Shown: positions 51,074-60,779, counted from the stretch's first letter. The stretch: 64,000 nt of DNA from Halosolutus halophilus (GCF_022869805.1 NZ_CP094974.1:4216001-4280000), one strand, 5' to 3'. Numbers and translations are program-made. Notes: generated by a model from the sequence alone, not told the origin.

Positions 51074-53791
51074 TCAGGCGTCGCTGGGAACCGCCGTCCC
51101 GACGTCGGTGTCGGCCTCGTCGATCGACGCGCGCGATCGGTTGCGATAGGAGAGGCTGACGAGGATCGCCAGGCCGACGAGTCGCAGCGGGACGGTGATC
51201 GCGGTGACGGTCAGCGCCGAGGGAACGCCGAACAGCGCGAGGATCCCCTCGACGATGAGCAGGGGGATCTCCGGCACCATCAGCAGGATCGAGGCGATCG
51301 AGTAACTCCCTCGCGTGGCCGTCGAGACCGACGTGTACTGGTAGCCGATGATCGTCACGCCCAGCGCGTAGACGCCGAGGAACATTCCGAGCACCGGGAT
51401 CACGACCTCCGGGAGGAAGAAGCCGAGATCGGTGATATCGGCCCAGCCGATGATCCACCAGTCGTCGACGTCGCCGCGAATCAGGAGGATACCGGGCGAG
51501 AAGACGAACGCGAACGGCACCAGGATCTTGTTCAGCGAGAGCAGGAACGCGACCGACGCGGTCTTGAGTTCGTCGGCCTTGGCGACCCCCGCGCCGGCGA
51601 AGGCGGCGACGGCGACGGGTGGCGTGACGTCAGCCATCAGCCCGAAGTAGAGCACGAAGAGGTGAGCGGCGAGGGCCACGATACCCGCCTCGACCAGCGG
51701 CGCCTCGAGCATCGCGATCAGGATGATGTACATGGCGGTCGTCGGCATCCCCATCCCGAAGATGATCGAGGCGACGCCCGTCAGCGAGAGCAGGATCAAC
51801 ATCGAACCACCGCTGACGGCGTCGATGAGCGCCGCGAGGTTCGGTCCGAGTCCGGTGACGCTAATGACCCCCGGCACGACGCCGGCTGCGGCGACGGCGA
51901 CGACGACCGTCGTCGCGGTTCGCGCGCCGGAGTCCATCGACTTCAGGATGAAAGAGACGAACCGGTACGCCGTGTTGTCCGCCGCCTGCGGCCGGCCGAG
52001 CGCCGCCGCGGTCCGTTCGGCGCTCTCGTCGACGTCGTCTTCGAACTCGAGCAGGGACGTGTCCGAAGCGGGACGGATCAGCAGGAACGCGAAGCTGACG
52101 AGGATCACGATCGTCCCGAGGTCCGACGCTGCGGCGGCCACGGCGGCCTCGAGCGAGTACGTTTCGGTCGCCACCTCGACGCCCCCCACCGCCTGTATCG
52201 CGCCCGCGAGGCCGGTGCCGGCGACCGCGTACGCCGCCGCTTGGGCGAGGAAGGCCGCCGTGATCGTCGCCAGCAGCGGAACGCGAGTGCGCTCGCCGTA
52301 GGCTGCGACGACCGCGATCAGGGCGATAATGGCGACGATGGTGTACCAGCCCGCGCGGCCGATCGAGAGGCGGGCGACGATGAGGAAGTACAGCAGGAGG
52401 ACGATCGGGATCAGGTAGAACCAGCCCTCGCGGAGCCGCGAGCGAGCGTCGGGAAGCTGTCCTCGCGGGAGGCCGCCGATGCCGCCCCGGACCGCCTCGA
52501 AGTGGACCATGATCCACATCCCGAAGAAGAACGCGATCGCGGGCAGGGTGGCGGCGATGATGACGTCCGCGTACGGAACTCCGAGGTACTCGACGATCAG
52601 GAACGCGGCGGCACCCATCACCGGCGGGAGCATCTGGCCGCCCGAGGAGGCCGAGGACTCGACCGCACCGGAGAACTCGGGGGTGTAGCCGGACCGCTTC
52701 ATCAGCGGAATCGTGAACGCACCCGTCGTGACGGTGTTGGCGATCGACGACCCCGAGAGCATTCCCATGAAGCCGCTCGAGACGACGCTCGCCTTGGCGG
52801 GACCGCCCTTCTTCGTCCCGGTCAGCGAGTACGCCAGGTCGATGAACCACTTGCCGGCGCCGCTCATCTCCAGGAAGGCTCCGAAGAGGATGAAGATGTA
52901 GATGAACCGGACGCTGACGGTGACGGGTGTGCTCATGACCCCCGCCTCGACCGTGTACCAGAGGTTGTAGACGATGTTCCCCCAGGTCGTAGGCTGAATC
53001 GCCAGCGCGCCGATCGCCGAATCGCGGGGGACGAGATACCCCCACCTCGCGTAGACGATGAAGAACGCGACCAGCGACATGAGCAGGACGCCGAGCGTTC
53101 GTCGGGTCGCCTCGAGCACCAGCAGAATGCCGAGGACGCCGAGCAAGAAGGCGTAGGACACCTCGGAAAGCGGGATACCGATCGCGGCGAGCGCCGTCAC
53201 GATCGGCTCGAGGAACGGATAGACCTCCTGGATCGGTCGGGCCGCCGCGATGCCGAAGATCGGAATCTGACGGATTTCCTCGTTGAATTCGGTCACCATG
53301 TAGTACGGCGGAAGCAGCGAGAGAAAGATCAGGACGACGTCGACGGGAGTGATGCGGCTGAGTTCGGGATCGACGAACGCCCAGCGAGCGCCGTCACCGA
53401 GTCGTTCGACGACCCGCGTCGCGGCGCTGTCCGGCCCGAACCGTCGGCGAACTTCGGGCTCGATCGCGCCGAGTCGGCGGGCGACGAACCCGTCTCCGCG
53501 GCTTCCCGGAAACAGCAGGAACGCGAGGACCAGCGCGAACGTCACGTGGATCGCGTTGATCTGTAGTTGCTGGAGCGAAACGATCTGGAACTCCCCGACG
53601 AGCGGAAGCGTCCCGCCGAACTGGCGGCCGCGGGCGGCGAGCCACAGCTGGAACGCCGAGAAGGCGATACCGATCAGGGCGACGAGGCCGGCCGTCAGCC
53701 CGCGGTGCGACCGGCGACGTTCGACCTCCTGTAGAATTTCTTCCTGTTCTTCGTCCGAGAGTGCGTCCGTGTCAGGCGTATCTACGCTCAT
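51074..53791 (-). CDS. TRAP transporter fused permease (4TM/12TM)
   Basis: A 905-residue integral membrane protein combining the small DctQ-like and large DctM-like permease subunits. It has about eighteen helices. The DctM part carries GSSIANTVTTGAFTIPLMKRSGY and SASSGGQMLPPVMGAAAFLI, and near the end FGMGMPTTAMYIILI and ADVTPPVAVAAFAGAGVAK, the two conserved halves of the substrate path. With the TAXI-type binding protein upstream it makes a TRAP-TAXI importer driven by an ion gradient. A 5-bp gap separates it from the DUF1850 gene. Confidence 0.93.
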   Translation of the reverse strand: MSVDTPDTDALSDEEQEEILQEVERRRSHRGLTAGLVALIGIAFSAFQLWLAARGRQFGGTLPLVGEFQIVSLQQLQINAIHVTFALVLAFLLFPGSRGDGFVARRLGAIEPEVRRRFGPDSAATRVVERLGDGARWAFVDPELSRITPVDVVLIFLSLLPPYYMVTEFNEEIRQIPIFGIAAARPIQEVYPFLEPIVTALAAIGIPLSEVSYAFLLGVLGILLVLEATRRTLGVLLMSLVAFFIVYARWGYLVPRDSAIGALAIQPTTWGNIVYNLWYTVEAGVMSTPVTVSVRFIYIFILFGAFLEMSGAGKWFIDLAYSLTGTKKGGPAKASVVSSGFMGMLSGSSIANTVTTGAFTIPLMKRSGYTPEFSGAVESSASSGGQMLPPVMGAAAFLIVEYLGVPYADVIIAATLPAIAFFFGMWIMVHFEAVRGGIGGLPRGQLPDARSRLREGWFYLIPIVLLLYFLIVARLSIGRAGWYTIVAIIALIAVVAAYGERTRVPLLATITAAFLAQAAAYAVAGTGLAGAIQAVGGVEVATETYSLEAAVAAAASDLGTIVILVSFAFLLIRPASDTSLLEFEDDVDESAERTAAALGRPQAADNTAYRFVSFILKSMDSGARTATTVVVAVAAAGVVPGVISVTGLGPNLAALIDAVSGGSMLILLSLTGVASIIFGMGMPTTAMYIILIAMLEAPLVEAGIVALAAHLFVLYFGLMADVTPPVAVAAFAGAGVAKADELKTASVAFLLSLNKILVPFAFVFSPGILLIRGDVDDWWIIGWADITDLGFFLPEVVIPVLGMFLGVYALGVTIIGYQYTSVSTATRGSYSIASILLMVPEIPLLIVEGILALFGVPSALTVTAITVPLRLVGLAILVSLSYRNRSRASIDEADTDVGTAVPSDA

Positions 53792-53796
53792 GTCTG

Positions 53797-54372
53797 TCAG
53801 GAGTGAATAACAGTCGAATCAGTGGTGAGTACCGGTTCGGACCGATGGTCGATCGATAGCAGGTCCGAGAGCCGATCGGTCGGGCCTCGCTCGGTCACCG
53901 AGATGATCACCGAACCGTCGGAAAGTGCGACCAGATCGTACCGGTCGTCGCCGACGACGAGTTCGTGACCCGGGATCGGCCTCGGTGCGACGGGGACTTC
54001 GGCGTACGATTCGTTCAGCGGGAGGACGAACCCCTCGTCGGTATGTTCGATCGGTGCGTCGGACGGCAGACCGGCCCCGTGAGAGTGAAAGACCATCCGG
54101 TCCATTCGAAGTTCCGTCCCGTCGACGACGTAGACGTCCTCGACCGTCGTCTTCTCTACGCTGTGCGTGTACGACAGCGTCACTTCGGTTCCGTCTTCGA
54201 CGGGCCGTTCGAGCAGTCTATCTCCCGACTCGGCGTCGGCGACGACGAGGGTCCGGTCCGCCGAGACGGTCGCGACCGCAGCCGCCGTGGCTGCCGTTGC
54301 TACCAGAAGGGCGAGAACGGCGACGACGAACTGCCGGCGAGATGGTCGGGACACGATCCAGAGATGAGGCAC
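53797..54372 (-). CDS. DUF1850-domain protein of the TRAP-TAXI operon
   Basis: A 191-residue protein starting at GTG. One N-terminal helix (FVVAVLALLVATAATAAAVA) exports or anchors it. The DUF1850 domain is recognised by LSYTHSVEKTTVEDVYVVDGTELRM, about residues 66-90, where THSVEKTPV-like sequence is characteristic. It is often next to TAXI-type TRAP genes. It sits 9 bp after the TAXI gene and 5 bp before the permease. Its role in transport is not known. Confidence 0.85.
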   Translation of the reverse strand: MPHLWIVSRPSRRQFVVAVLALLVATAATAAAVATVSADRTLVVADAESGDRLLERPVEDGTEVTLSYTHSVEKTTVEDVYVVDGTELRMDRMVFHSHGAGLPSDAPIEHTDEGFVLPLNESYAEVPVAPRPIPGHELVVGDDRYDLVALSDGSVIISVTERGPTDRLSDLLSIDHRSEPVLTTDSTVIHS

Positions 54373-54381
54373 GTCCGGGTG

Positions 54382-55383
54382 TCAGTTGAAGTACGCGTCG
54401 GCACCCGGGTGAAGGTCGATCGGCATGCCGTCCTGTGCCGACTCGGCGTCGATGAAGTCCGCTTTCTGCGTGATGTCGTCGGTGTTCTCGAAGATGGCCT
54501 CGGTCACTTCTTCGACGATGCCCTCGTCGAGCCCCTCGTGCGTGGCGATCATCGCCTGGACGGAGACGGTCTCGACGTCTTCGTCGACGCCGCCGTAGGT
54601 GCCGGACGGGATGGTGTCGTCCGCGAACCACTCGGCGTCGCCCTTGATGCTCTCGCGGAGGTCCCCGGAGACTTCCACCAGCGAGATGTCCGAGGTCGTC
54701 GCGAGTTCTTCGATCGATCCGACCGGCCAACCGCCGACGACGAAGGCGGCGTCGACGTCGCCGTCGCGGATCTGATCGGCCGCCGTCGCGAAGTCGGAGT
54801 TCTGTTCGTCGAAGTCGCCCTCCTCAAGGCCGGCCGTCGAGAGGATCTGCAGGGCGTTGACCTGCGTCCCGCTCCCGAGGTCGCCCGTGTTGACCGACGC
54901 GCCCTCGAGGTCCTCGACCGTCTCGATCCCGGAGTCGGCCTGGGTGATGACGTGGATCGTCTCGGGGTACAGCGTGGCGACGCCCCGGATGTTCTCCATC
55001 GCGTTCCCTTCGAACTCCTCGAGGCCGGTTCCGTTGACCGCGAAGTACGCGATGTCGTTCTGGATCAGCGCGAAATCGGCCTCCTCGCGGGCGAGACTGC
55101 CGACGTTCGCGACGCTCGCACCGGTCGACTGGACCTGCAGCCCGTGCGGCGTGTTCTCTTCGACGATGCTCTTGAAGTCGCCCGACAGCGGGTAGTACGT
55201 GCCGCCCGTTCCGCCGGCGTGCCACGAGAGAGTCTGGCCACCCTCGTCCGGATTGGCCCCTTCGTCGTCACCGTTCTCGTCGCCGTCTTCGACGGCGTCC
55301 TCGCCGATACATCCGGCCAGACCGGCGATTCCAGCAGCCCCACTCAACGCGACAAACTGACGCCTCTTGATATGACGAACCAT
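54382..55383 (-). CDS. TAXI-family TRAP substrate-binding lipoprotein
   Basis: A 333-residue exported solute-binding protein. Signal RRQFVALSG with lipobox GLAGC (about Cys25) and an acidic linker. TAXI hallmarks: WHAGGTGGTYYPLSGDFKSIV near the start, ASVANVGSLAREEADFALIQND, and SVNTGDLGSGTQVNALQIL. The substrate is unknown; TAXI proteins bind glutamate or other organic acids in some cases. ATG at 55383 (MVRHIKRRQF) is placed by a TATA-like element. It is the first gene of the TRAP operon. Confidence 0.92.
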   Translation of the reverse strand: MVRHIKRRQFVALSGAAGIAGLAGCIGEDAVEDGDENGDDEGANPDEGGQTLSWHAGGTGGTYYPLSGDFKSIVEENTPHGLQVQSTGASVANVGSLAREEADFALIQNDIAYFAVNGTGLEEFEGNAMENIRGVATLYPETIHVITQADSGIETVEDLEGASVNTGDLGSGTQVNALQILSTAGLEEGDFDEQNSDFATAADQIRDGDVDAAFVVGGWPVGSIEELATTSDISLVEVSGDLRESIKGDAEWFADDTIPSGTYGGVDEDVETVSVQAMIATHEGLDEGIVEEVTEAIFENTDDITQKADFIDAESAQDGMPIDLHPGADAYFN

Positions 55384-55404
55384 GCCTGCAATATAATGCA
55401 CATC

Positions 55405-55412
55405 AATTAATA
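55405..55412 (-). promoter_or_regulatory. TATA-like element of the TRAP-TAXI operon
   Basis: TATTAATT on the minus strand, about 26 nt before the TAXI ATG at 55383. This region is AT-rich for the genome. Confidence 0.5.
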
Positions 55413-55553
55413 GGTGCTTCGATGTTCAACCGTAAACGGAATTATTATGCCAGAAATAAAAAAATATAGGGATGAATTTATCAGACGATCTCGGCGACCC
55501 CGTGCCCGGCTCCAGTCGGCAGAATAATCCGTCACGGGTTGCAGAATGTGGGT

Positions 55554-57632
55554 ATGAACCGGATCGAGGCAGCCGACTATCACGACATCGCCCGCGTCGC
55601 GGATCCACAGCTATCGCCCAACGACGAGCGCGTCGCGTTCGTTCGACGGGCGTCCGAGGACGGGGACGACGAGGCAACGATCTTCGTCGTCCCGCTCGGT
55701 GGCGACGAACCCACGCAGTACACCGCGAGCGAGGGGGTCGATAGCCACCCGCGCTGGCACCCGGACGGCGACTGGCTCGCGTTCGTCAGCACCCGTGGCG
55801 AGGACGACGATCGCCAGCAACTCCACCTGCTCCCCACCGACGGCGGCGAGGCGCGACGGGTCACGTCCGTCGTCGGCGGCATCGGCGACCTCGCGTGGAA
55901 CCCGGACGGCTCCCGGCTGCTGTTCACCCAGGCGGTAACCGCGGACGATCGGAATGCCGGTCGCGACCGCGCGGTCGATCCCGACTTCGAACCCGAGCAA
56001 CCGGACCCGCGCGTGATCGATCGCATGATCTACCGTGCCGACACGGAGTATTTCGACGGCCGCCGAAGCCACGTCTACGTCCTCGACGTCGCTTCGGCGC
56101 TCGACGGCGACCTCGCAACTGACCCCGAGAACGCCGCCGTGACCCGGCTCACGGAGGGAGACGCCGACTACGTCGCGCCCGCGTGGGGCGACAGCGAGAC
56201 CGTCTACTACGCGAGCAAGGCCGGCGATCGACCCGACGACTCGATCACGTACGACCTCTACGCGCACGATCTGGCGAGCGGGACGGCCGAGCCGTTCACG
56301 CAGACGACGGGGGGACTCGGCCCCGGTTCGATCGACGCGACCGCGGACGATCGCGTGGCCTACCTGTACACGCCCGAAGAGAAGTTCACGCTCCGCCAGA
56401 CCGAGATCGCCGTCTACGACCGCGAACGCGGCGAGGAAGTGATCCCCACCGAGCCGCTGGACAGGACGTTCGGCTACAAGGGCAGCTTCGAGTGGGGGCC
56501 CGACGAGGAACTGCTGTACTTCACCACGCCGGACGAGGGCTCGACCGTCGTTCACTCGGTCCCGGGCGACGCGAGCGACGAGCCGACGACGGTGTACGGC
56601 GACGGCGTCATCGTCGAGGATTTCTCCGTCGGTCGGAACGCGATCGCGTACGTCCAGAGCGAGTGGGACCACCCCGGCGACGTCTTCGTCACGACCCGCG
56701 GCGGTAACGAGGCCACCCGGTTGACCCGCATCAACGCCGACTACCTGAACGAGCGAGCGGTCGCCCAGCCCGAGGAGGTGTGGTTCGAGCGCGACGGAGC
56801 CGAGATCCAGGGCTGGCTCCTCAGACCGCCGGAGTTCGACCCCGACGAGCAGTATCCGCTCGTCGTCGAGATTCACGGCGGGCCGCACGTTCAGTGGTCG
56901 ACCGCCGGGACGATGTGGCACGAGTTCCAGACCCTCGCCGCCCGGGGCTACGTCGTCTTCTGGTGCAATCCGCGGGGCTCGACCGGATACGGCGAGGACC
57001 ACGCCATGGCGATCGAACGCGACTGGGGCGACGCCACGCTGGCCGACGTCCTCGCCGGCGTCGACGCCGTCTGCGAGCGGGACTACGTCGACGCGGACGA
57101 GCAGTTCGTCACCGGCGGCAGCTTCGGCGGCTTCATGACCGCGTGGGCGGTCACGCAGACCGATCGGTTCCGCGGGGCCGTCGCCCAGCGCGGCGTCTAC
57201 GATCTCACGGGCTTTTACGGCTCGACGGACGCGTTCAAGCTCGTCGAGGGTGACTTCGGCGCGACGCCGTGGGAAGAGCCCCAGTTCCTCTGGGAGCGCT
57301 CGCCCGTCGCGCACGTCCCCCAGGTCGAAACGCCGACGCTCGTCGTCCACTCGGATCGGGACTACCGGACGCCGGCGAACACCGCCGAACTGTTCTACCT
57401 CGGATTGAAGAAACACGACGTCGAGACCCGCATGGTCCGGTATCCCCGCGAGGGCCACGAACTCTCACGGTCCGGCGAACCCGCCCACGTCGTCGATCGC
57501 ATCGAGCGCATCGTCCGCTGGTTCGACGGCTACTCCGACTACCGCGACGTTCCGCCCGCACTCGAGCGCGACCGGGACGCCGGGCTCTCGAACGGGAGCG
57601 ACGACGAGGACCGGGGCGACGACGACTCGTAA
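55554..57632 (+). CDS. S9-family peptidase (acylaminoacyl/prolyl oligopeptidase-like)
   Basis: A 692-residue cytoplasmic serine peptidase. The N-terminal about 400 residues are a beta-propeller (WHPDGDWLAFVSTRG; WNPDGSRLLFTQ). The C-terminal alpha/beta hydrolase has the nucleophile GGSFGGFMTAW, the acid in HSDRDYRTPA, and the His in REGHELSRSG. It cleaves short or N-blocked peptides. ATG at 55554 is chosen over a TTG five codons earlier, with a GAATAATC element at the right distance. The C-terminal tail after residue 670 is acidic. A single gene. Confidence 0.92.
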   Translation: MNRIEAADYHDIARVADPQLSPNDERVAFVRRASEDGDDEATIFVVPLGGDEPTQYTASEGVDSHPRWHPDGDWLAFVSTRGEDDDRQQLHLLPTDGGEARRVTSVVGGIGDLAWNPDGSRLLFTQAVTADDRNAGRDRAVDPDFEPEQPDPRVIDRMIYRADTEYFDGRRSHVYVLDVASALDGDLATDPENAAVTRLTEGDADYVAPAWGDSETVYYASKAGDRPDDSITYDLYAHDLASGTAEPFTQTTGGLGPGSIDATADDRVAYLYTPEEKFTLRQTEIAVYDRERGEEVIPTEPLDRTFGYKGSFEWGPDEELLYFTTPDEGSTVVHSVPGDASDEPTTVYGDGVIVEDFSVGRNAIAYVQSEWDHPGDVFVTTRGGNEATRLTRINADYLNERAVAQPEEVWFERDGAEIQGWLLRPPEFDPDEQYPLVVEIHGGPHVQWSTAGTMWHEFQTLAARGYVVFWCNPRGSTGYGEDHAMAIERDWGDATLADVLAGVDAVCERDYVDADEQFVTGGSFGGFMTAWAVTQTDRFRGAVAQRGVYDLTGFYGSTDAFKLVEGDFGATPWEEPQFLWERSPVAHVPQVETPTLVVHSDRDYRTPANTAELFYLGLKKHDVETRMVRYPREGHELSRSGEPAHVVDRIERIVRWFDGYSDYRDVPPALERDRDAGLSNGSDDEDRGDDDS

Positions 57633-57785
57633 CGTGACCGGTGCTCTCGACCGGCATCGGGCCCCCGATCGGGAGCGGTCGGATCGCGGCGTTCCCGATC
57701 GGTGACGGCGCCGGTCGACCGGAACCGAAGGGATCGCGTCGAGTGCAGGGACCACGTCTACGGACCCCCGACTCGTCGAATTCGT

Positions 57786-57986
57786 ATGGACGAGAACGTT
57801 TGCGGTCTCGATCGAGCGCTTCGCGTCGTCGGCGGGATCGTACTCCTGCTGGTCGGCTACCGGAACCGGGAGCGGACGATCGGAACCCTCGCGTTCGTCG
57901 CGGGGAGTGACGTCGTCGCGACGGCGGTGATCCAGCGCTGTCCGGCGAACGCGCTCTTCGGGATCGACACCTGTTCGCACTCCTGA
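57786..57986 (+). CDS. DUF2892 (YgaP-like) membrane protein
   Basis: A 66-residue protein with the motif MDENVCGLDRALRVVGGIVLL at the start and RCPANALFGIDTCSHS at the end, both typical of DUF2892 (the membrane part of rhodanese YgaP). Two helices with Cys residues near both ends of the second segment. It may handle sulfur or be a small membrane module; the function is unknown. The start is the ATG before the motif; the longer upstream frame is not protein-like. Confidence 0.85.
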   Translation: MDENVCGLDRALRVVGGIVLLLVGYRNRERTIGTLAFVAGSDVVATAVIQRCPANALFGIDTCSHS

Positions 57987-58089
57987 TCGCGGCCCGTCTC
58001 CAGCATCCACACCGCAGAAACCGCGGCTCGACTCCAGCCCACGTCTATCCCACAGGGATCGCCGTCCGACTCCTGCCCCTGAGCGCCGC

Positions 58090-58770
58090 TCAGGTCGTCC
58101 GGAACGCCCGATCGCCGGCGTCGCCCAGGCCGGGCACGATGAAGCCGTCGTCGTCGAGGTGATCGTCGATCGAGACCGTCAGGAGGTCGGCCTGCGGGAC
58201 GGCCTCGTCGACCCGGAGCAGCCCCTCCGGAGCCGAGACGGCCGAGAGCACGATCAGGTTCTCCGGTTCGGCAGCGGCGTCCTCGATGACGTGGTCGAGG
58301 ACGGTACACATCGTACTCCCGGTCGCGAGCATCGGATCGGCGACGATCACCGTATCCTCCTCGTGGATCTCGGGCAGTTTCACGTAGTCGACCGTGATCG
58401 GGAAGGAGCCGTCCTCGTCGCGACCGGCTTCCTCGTCGCGGCTCGCACTGATGACGCCCTGTCTGGCGCGCGGGAACGCCTTCAGCAGCCCCTCGACGAA
58501 CGGCGTCGCCGCGCGCAAGACGTTGATGATGACGACGTCGTCCAGTCCGCGGACCCGCTCGCCCATCGTCGGCTCCAGCGGCGTCTCGATCTCGACGTAC
58601 TCCGTCTCCATCCGGCCGTCGATGATCTCGTAGCCGCAGATCCGTCCGAGTTTGACCAGGCCTTTCCGGAAACTGACCTGCTCTGTTTCGACGTCTCGGA
58701 TCCGCGAGAGCGTATCCTTCGCCAGTGCGTGCGTGACGAGATAGGCGTTGTCCCGATCTTCGATCGTCAT
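58090..58770 (-). CDS. upp: uracil phosphoribosyltransferase
   Basis: A 226-residue UPRT. Its PRPP loop is [17 protein letters not shown], the uracil-binding region is [17 protein letters not shown]-like at the end, and the N-terminal [18 protein letters not shown] is typical of the haloarchaeal enzyme. It makes UMP from uracil and PRPP for salvage. ATG at 58770 ([19 protein letters not shown]) is preferred to one ten codons earlier, by alignment with known members. A single gene. Confidence 0.95.
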   Translation of the reverse strand: MTIEDRDNAYLVTHALAKDTLSRIRDVETEQVSFRKGLVKLGRICGYEIIDGRMETEYVEIETPLEPTMGERVRGLDDVVIINVLRAATPFVEGLLKAFPRARQGVISASRDEEAGRDEDGSFPITVDYVKLPEIHEEDTVIVADPMLATGSTMCTVLDHVIEDAAAEPENLIVLSAVSAPEGLLRVDEAVPQADLLTVSIDDHLDDDGFIVPGLGDAGDRAFRTT

Positions 58771-59071
58771 ACCCGAATACGGATCCGCCGGGTAGTTCAT
58801 GGTATCGGTCCGGCGCGAACGGCGATGCCGCGCTGGCAGACCGGCGACCTGGATCGAGATCCCCCGCAGTTACAGGCCGGCTTGCGGACCACCCCTCACC
58901 GATCGGAGTCAACGCGAACTTACTGTCTCGAAGCGATCGGATCGCGGGACGGCGCGGCCCGAGTCGCACCTCGAAAGTCCGGATTAGGAGGCGAAATCGA
59001 TCGGAACGGTGCGGTCGCTTTACTCGGCGATCGATGTACTGACCCGGTACCGGACAGGTGACCCGAAATCT
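58771..59071. other. intergenic region before the Gln/Gly-rich gene
   Basis: About 300 bp between the divergent upp and Gln/Gly-rich genes. No gene or clear repeat is seen. A short purine-rich stretch (GGATTAGGAGGCGAAATCG, near 58981) is present but not at a ribosome-binding distance from any start I support. Confidence 0.3.
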
Positions 59072-59929
59072 ATGACACACCATCAGCACCAGCCACGGCA
59101 GGGAGAGCAGCCGACCGAATCGAGGATGCACGGCCAGCGGACGGCCCAGCGTCAGATGGCGGGCCAGGGGTCGAGCAGTCCCCAGATCGCCGATTCGATG
59201 GGGGGACACCCGCCGGGCGGTCACCAGGCCAGCGGGCAGCAGATGGGGAGCCAGCAGATGACCGAGCGGACGGGCGGACAGCAACCGGGAGGTCACGGAA
59301 CCGGCGGGCAGCAACTGACCGAGCAGATGGGGGGTCAGCAGACCGGCACTCAGGCTCGATCGTTCGAGGACCACATGACCGACGAACTTCGCATCGTCCT
59401 CGAGGACTTCAGCGACCTCTCACACGTCGCCGCCTGGTGTGCGACGGAGTGTGCGGCCGGCCCGCCGGAACTCGGGACCTGTGCCAGGGTCTGCCAGGAC
59501 ATCGCCGAGATCGCCGAACTCAACGAGATGCTGATCGCCCGCGACTCGATGTTCGGTCCCGAAGCCGCGGACATGTTCATTCGCGTCGCGAACGAGGGGC
59601 TGCCGGAACTCCAGCAGTACCAGCAGCGCCATTCGCACGTCGCCGAGACGGTCGCGACGATCGAGCGGACGATGGACTCGTGCGCGTCCGTCCTCCAGCA
59701 GATCGGACAGGGGTCCCAGATGGGCGGTCAGACGTCGGATACCCGGATGGGGGGCCAGCAGACGGGCGGCCACCGAACGAGCGGGAGCGGACGACGTGGC
59801 CGGACGAGCGGCGGCCGACAGACCGGACACTACACGGACAGAGAGGGAATGCGCGAACGGGGACAGCACGGCCCGGGAACGAGCGGTGGACCGACGGGTC
59901 ATCAGGAGACGACTGGACAGCAGTACTAA
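59072..59929 (+). CDS. Gln/Gly-rich protein with a CxxxC four-helix core
   Basis: A 285-residue protein. The first about 95 residues and last about 75 are low-complexity, rich in Gln/Gly/His/Met/Thr with many GGQQ- and MGGQ-type repeats. The central part (about 98-212) is helical with C123-x3-C127 and C137-x3-C141 and a lone C204. This pattern is like Cys-rich four-helix bundles such as copper-storage (Csp/DUF326-type) proteins. I infer possible Cu(I) or other soft-metal binding; not proven. Function unknown. The His-, Met- and Gln-rich arms could also bind metal or phase-separate. A single gene. Confidence 0.7.
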   Translation: MTHHQHQPRQGEQPTESRMHGQRTAQRQMAGQGSSSPQIADSMGGHPPGGHQASGQQMGSQQMTERTGGQQPGGHGTGGQQLTEQMGGQQTGTQARSFEDHMTDELRIVLEDFSDLSHVAAWCATECAAGPPELGTCARVCQDIAEIAELNEMLIARDSMFGPEAADMFIRVANEGLPELQQYQQRHSHVAETVATIERTMDSCASVLQQIGQGSQMGGQTSDTRMGGQQTGGHRTSGSGRRGRTSGGRQTGHYTDREGMRERGQHGPGTSGGPTGHQETTGQQY

Positions 59930-59970
59930 CCGCGAACGGTACCGGCATCCTTTGCTACGCAGCAACGAAG

Positions 59971-59976
59971 TTTATA
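59971..59976 (+). promoter_or_regulatory. TATA box of the DUF5828-like gene
   Basis: TTTATA, a near-consensus archaeal TATA box, preceded by a purine-rich CGAAG (BRE-like). It predicts a start near 60000 and a short leader before the ATG at 60008. Confidence 0.55.
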
Positions 59977-60007
59977 CCGGTCCACCTCCTACCACCTGCC
60001 CAGCCGA

Positions 60008-60736
60008 ATGGAAGAGAGCATCTCGGGATTCAAAGTTCGCGGTGACTGGGGCGACGTCGTCGAGCACGGCGAACGCATCACGCGCGCGCTCCGGGACGAA
60101 GGGGTCCACGACCCCGACCAGTCCGACGGTGATCGCTTCGCCCGCGCCTTCGAGGAATGGGAAGAGTGGCGACCGCGCGCCCACGAGACGCTCGACGCGG
60201 ACGTCAGCGAGAAGACCGCAGATCAGGCGAGCGTCGAGGAGGGGAAAGGCGAGAAAGCCGGGAAAGAGCCCGACGAGGACATCAAGACCGCCGGTGAGAA
60301 GCTGTCGGAGTCGTACGAACGACTCGAAGACGACGACGCGGAGGGCGCGGTCGGCAACTGGAAGGAGTCGATCGACTACGTCGCGCGAGCGGCCGACTCC
60401 GCCAGCCGCAAGGCACTGCGTCGGGTCGAAGACACGGTCTACCAGAACGTGATGACCCAGCTCGCGCCGTACTACTTCGACAACGAACTCATCAGCGCCA
60501 ACGTCCAGCAGTCGACCCGGAGCGGAGACAACGGCGAACAGTTCGTCTTCGAGGTCAACGTCAACGACGACGGCCTGAAAGACGACGTCTCCGATCGACT
60601 CGCCGAACTCGACGAAGAGATCGACCGGTGGCACGTCGAGGTCGAGAAGGACACGGACGCCGCCGAAGCGATCGAAGGCGCCGAACCGCCGCCGGAACCT
60701 GAACCGGAGGAGCAGTCGAAGTCGACGACCAACTGA
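60008..60736 (+). CDS. DUF5828-type conserved haloarchaeal protein
   Basis: A 242-residue acidic cytoplasmic protein (MEESISGFKVRGDWGDVVEHGERI...). Helical N-terminal half with an EEWEEWRPRAHETLD segment, a Glu/Lys/Ala-rich linker (about 60-95), then a domain containing VYQNVMTQLAPYYFDNELISANV and a beta hairpin VFEVNVNDDGL. The last about 25 residues are Glu/Pro/Ser-rich. I associate it with the DUF5828 family (from memory), function unknown. It lies 78 bp behind the Gln/Gly-rich gene on the same strand but has its own TATA box. Confidence 0.8.
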   Translation: MEESISGFKVRGDWGDVVEHGERITRALRDEGVHDPDQSDGDRFARAFEEWEEWRPRAHETLDADVSEKTADQASVEEGKGEKAGKEPDEDIKTAGEKLSESYERLEDDDAEGAVGNWKESIDYVARAADSASRKALRRVEDTVYQNVMTQLAPYYFDNELISANVQQSTRSGDNGEQFVFEVNVNDDGLKDDVSDRLAELDEEIDRWHVEVEKDTDAAEAIEGAEPPPEPEPEEQSKSTTN

Positions 60737-60779
60737 CGGACGACCGACGGCCGGCCGCCGCGCGGACGATCGCCACTGG

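Noticed and set aside
51662-53566. A 634-codon plus-strand frame opposite the TRAP permease
   Set aside because: It is rich in Arg/Asp/Gly and antisense to a clear membrane protein; no domain.
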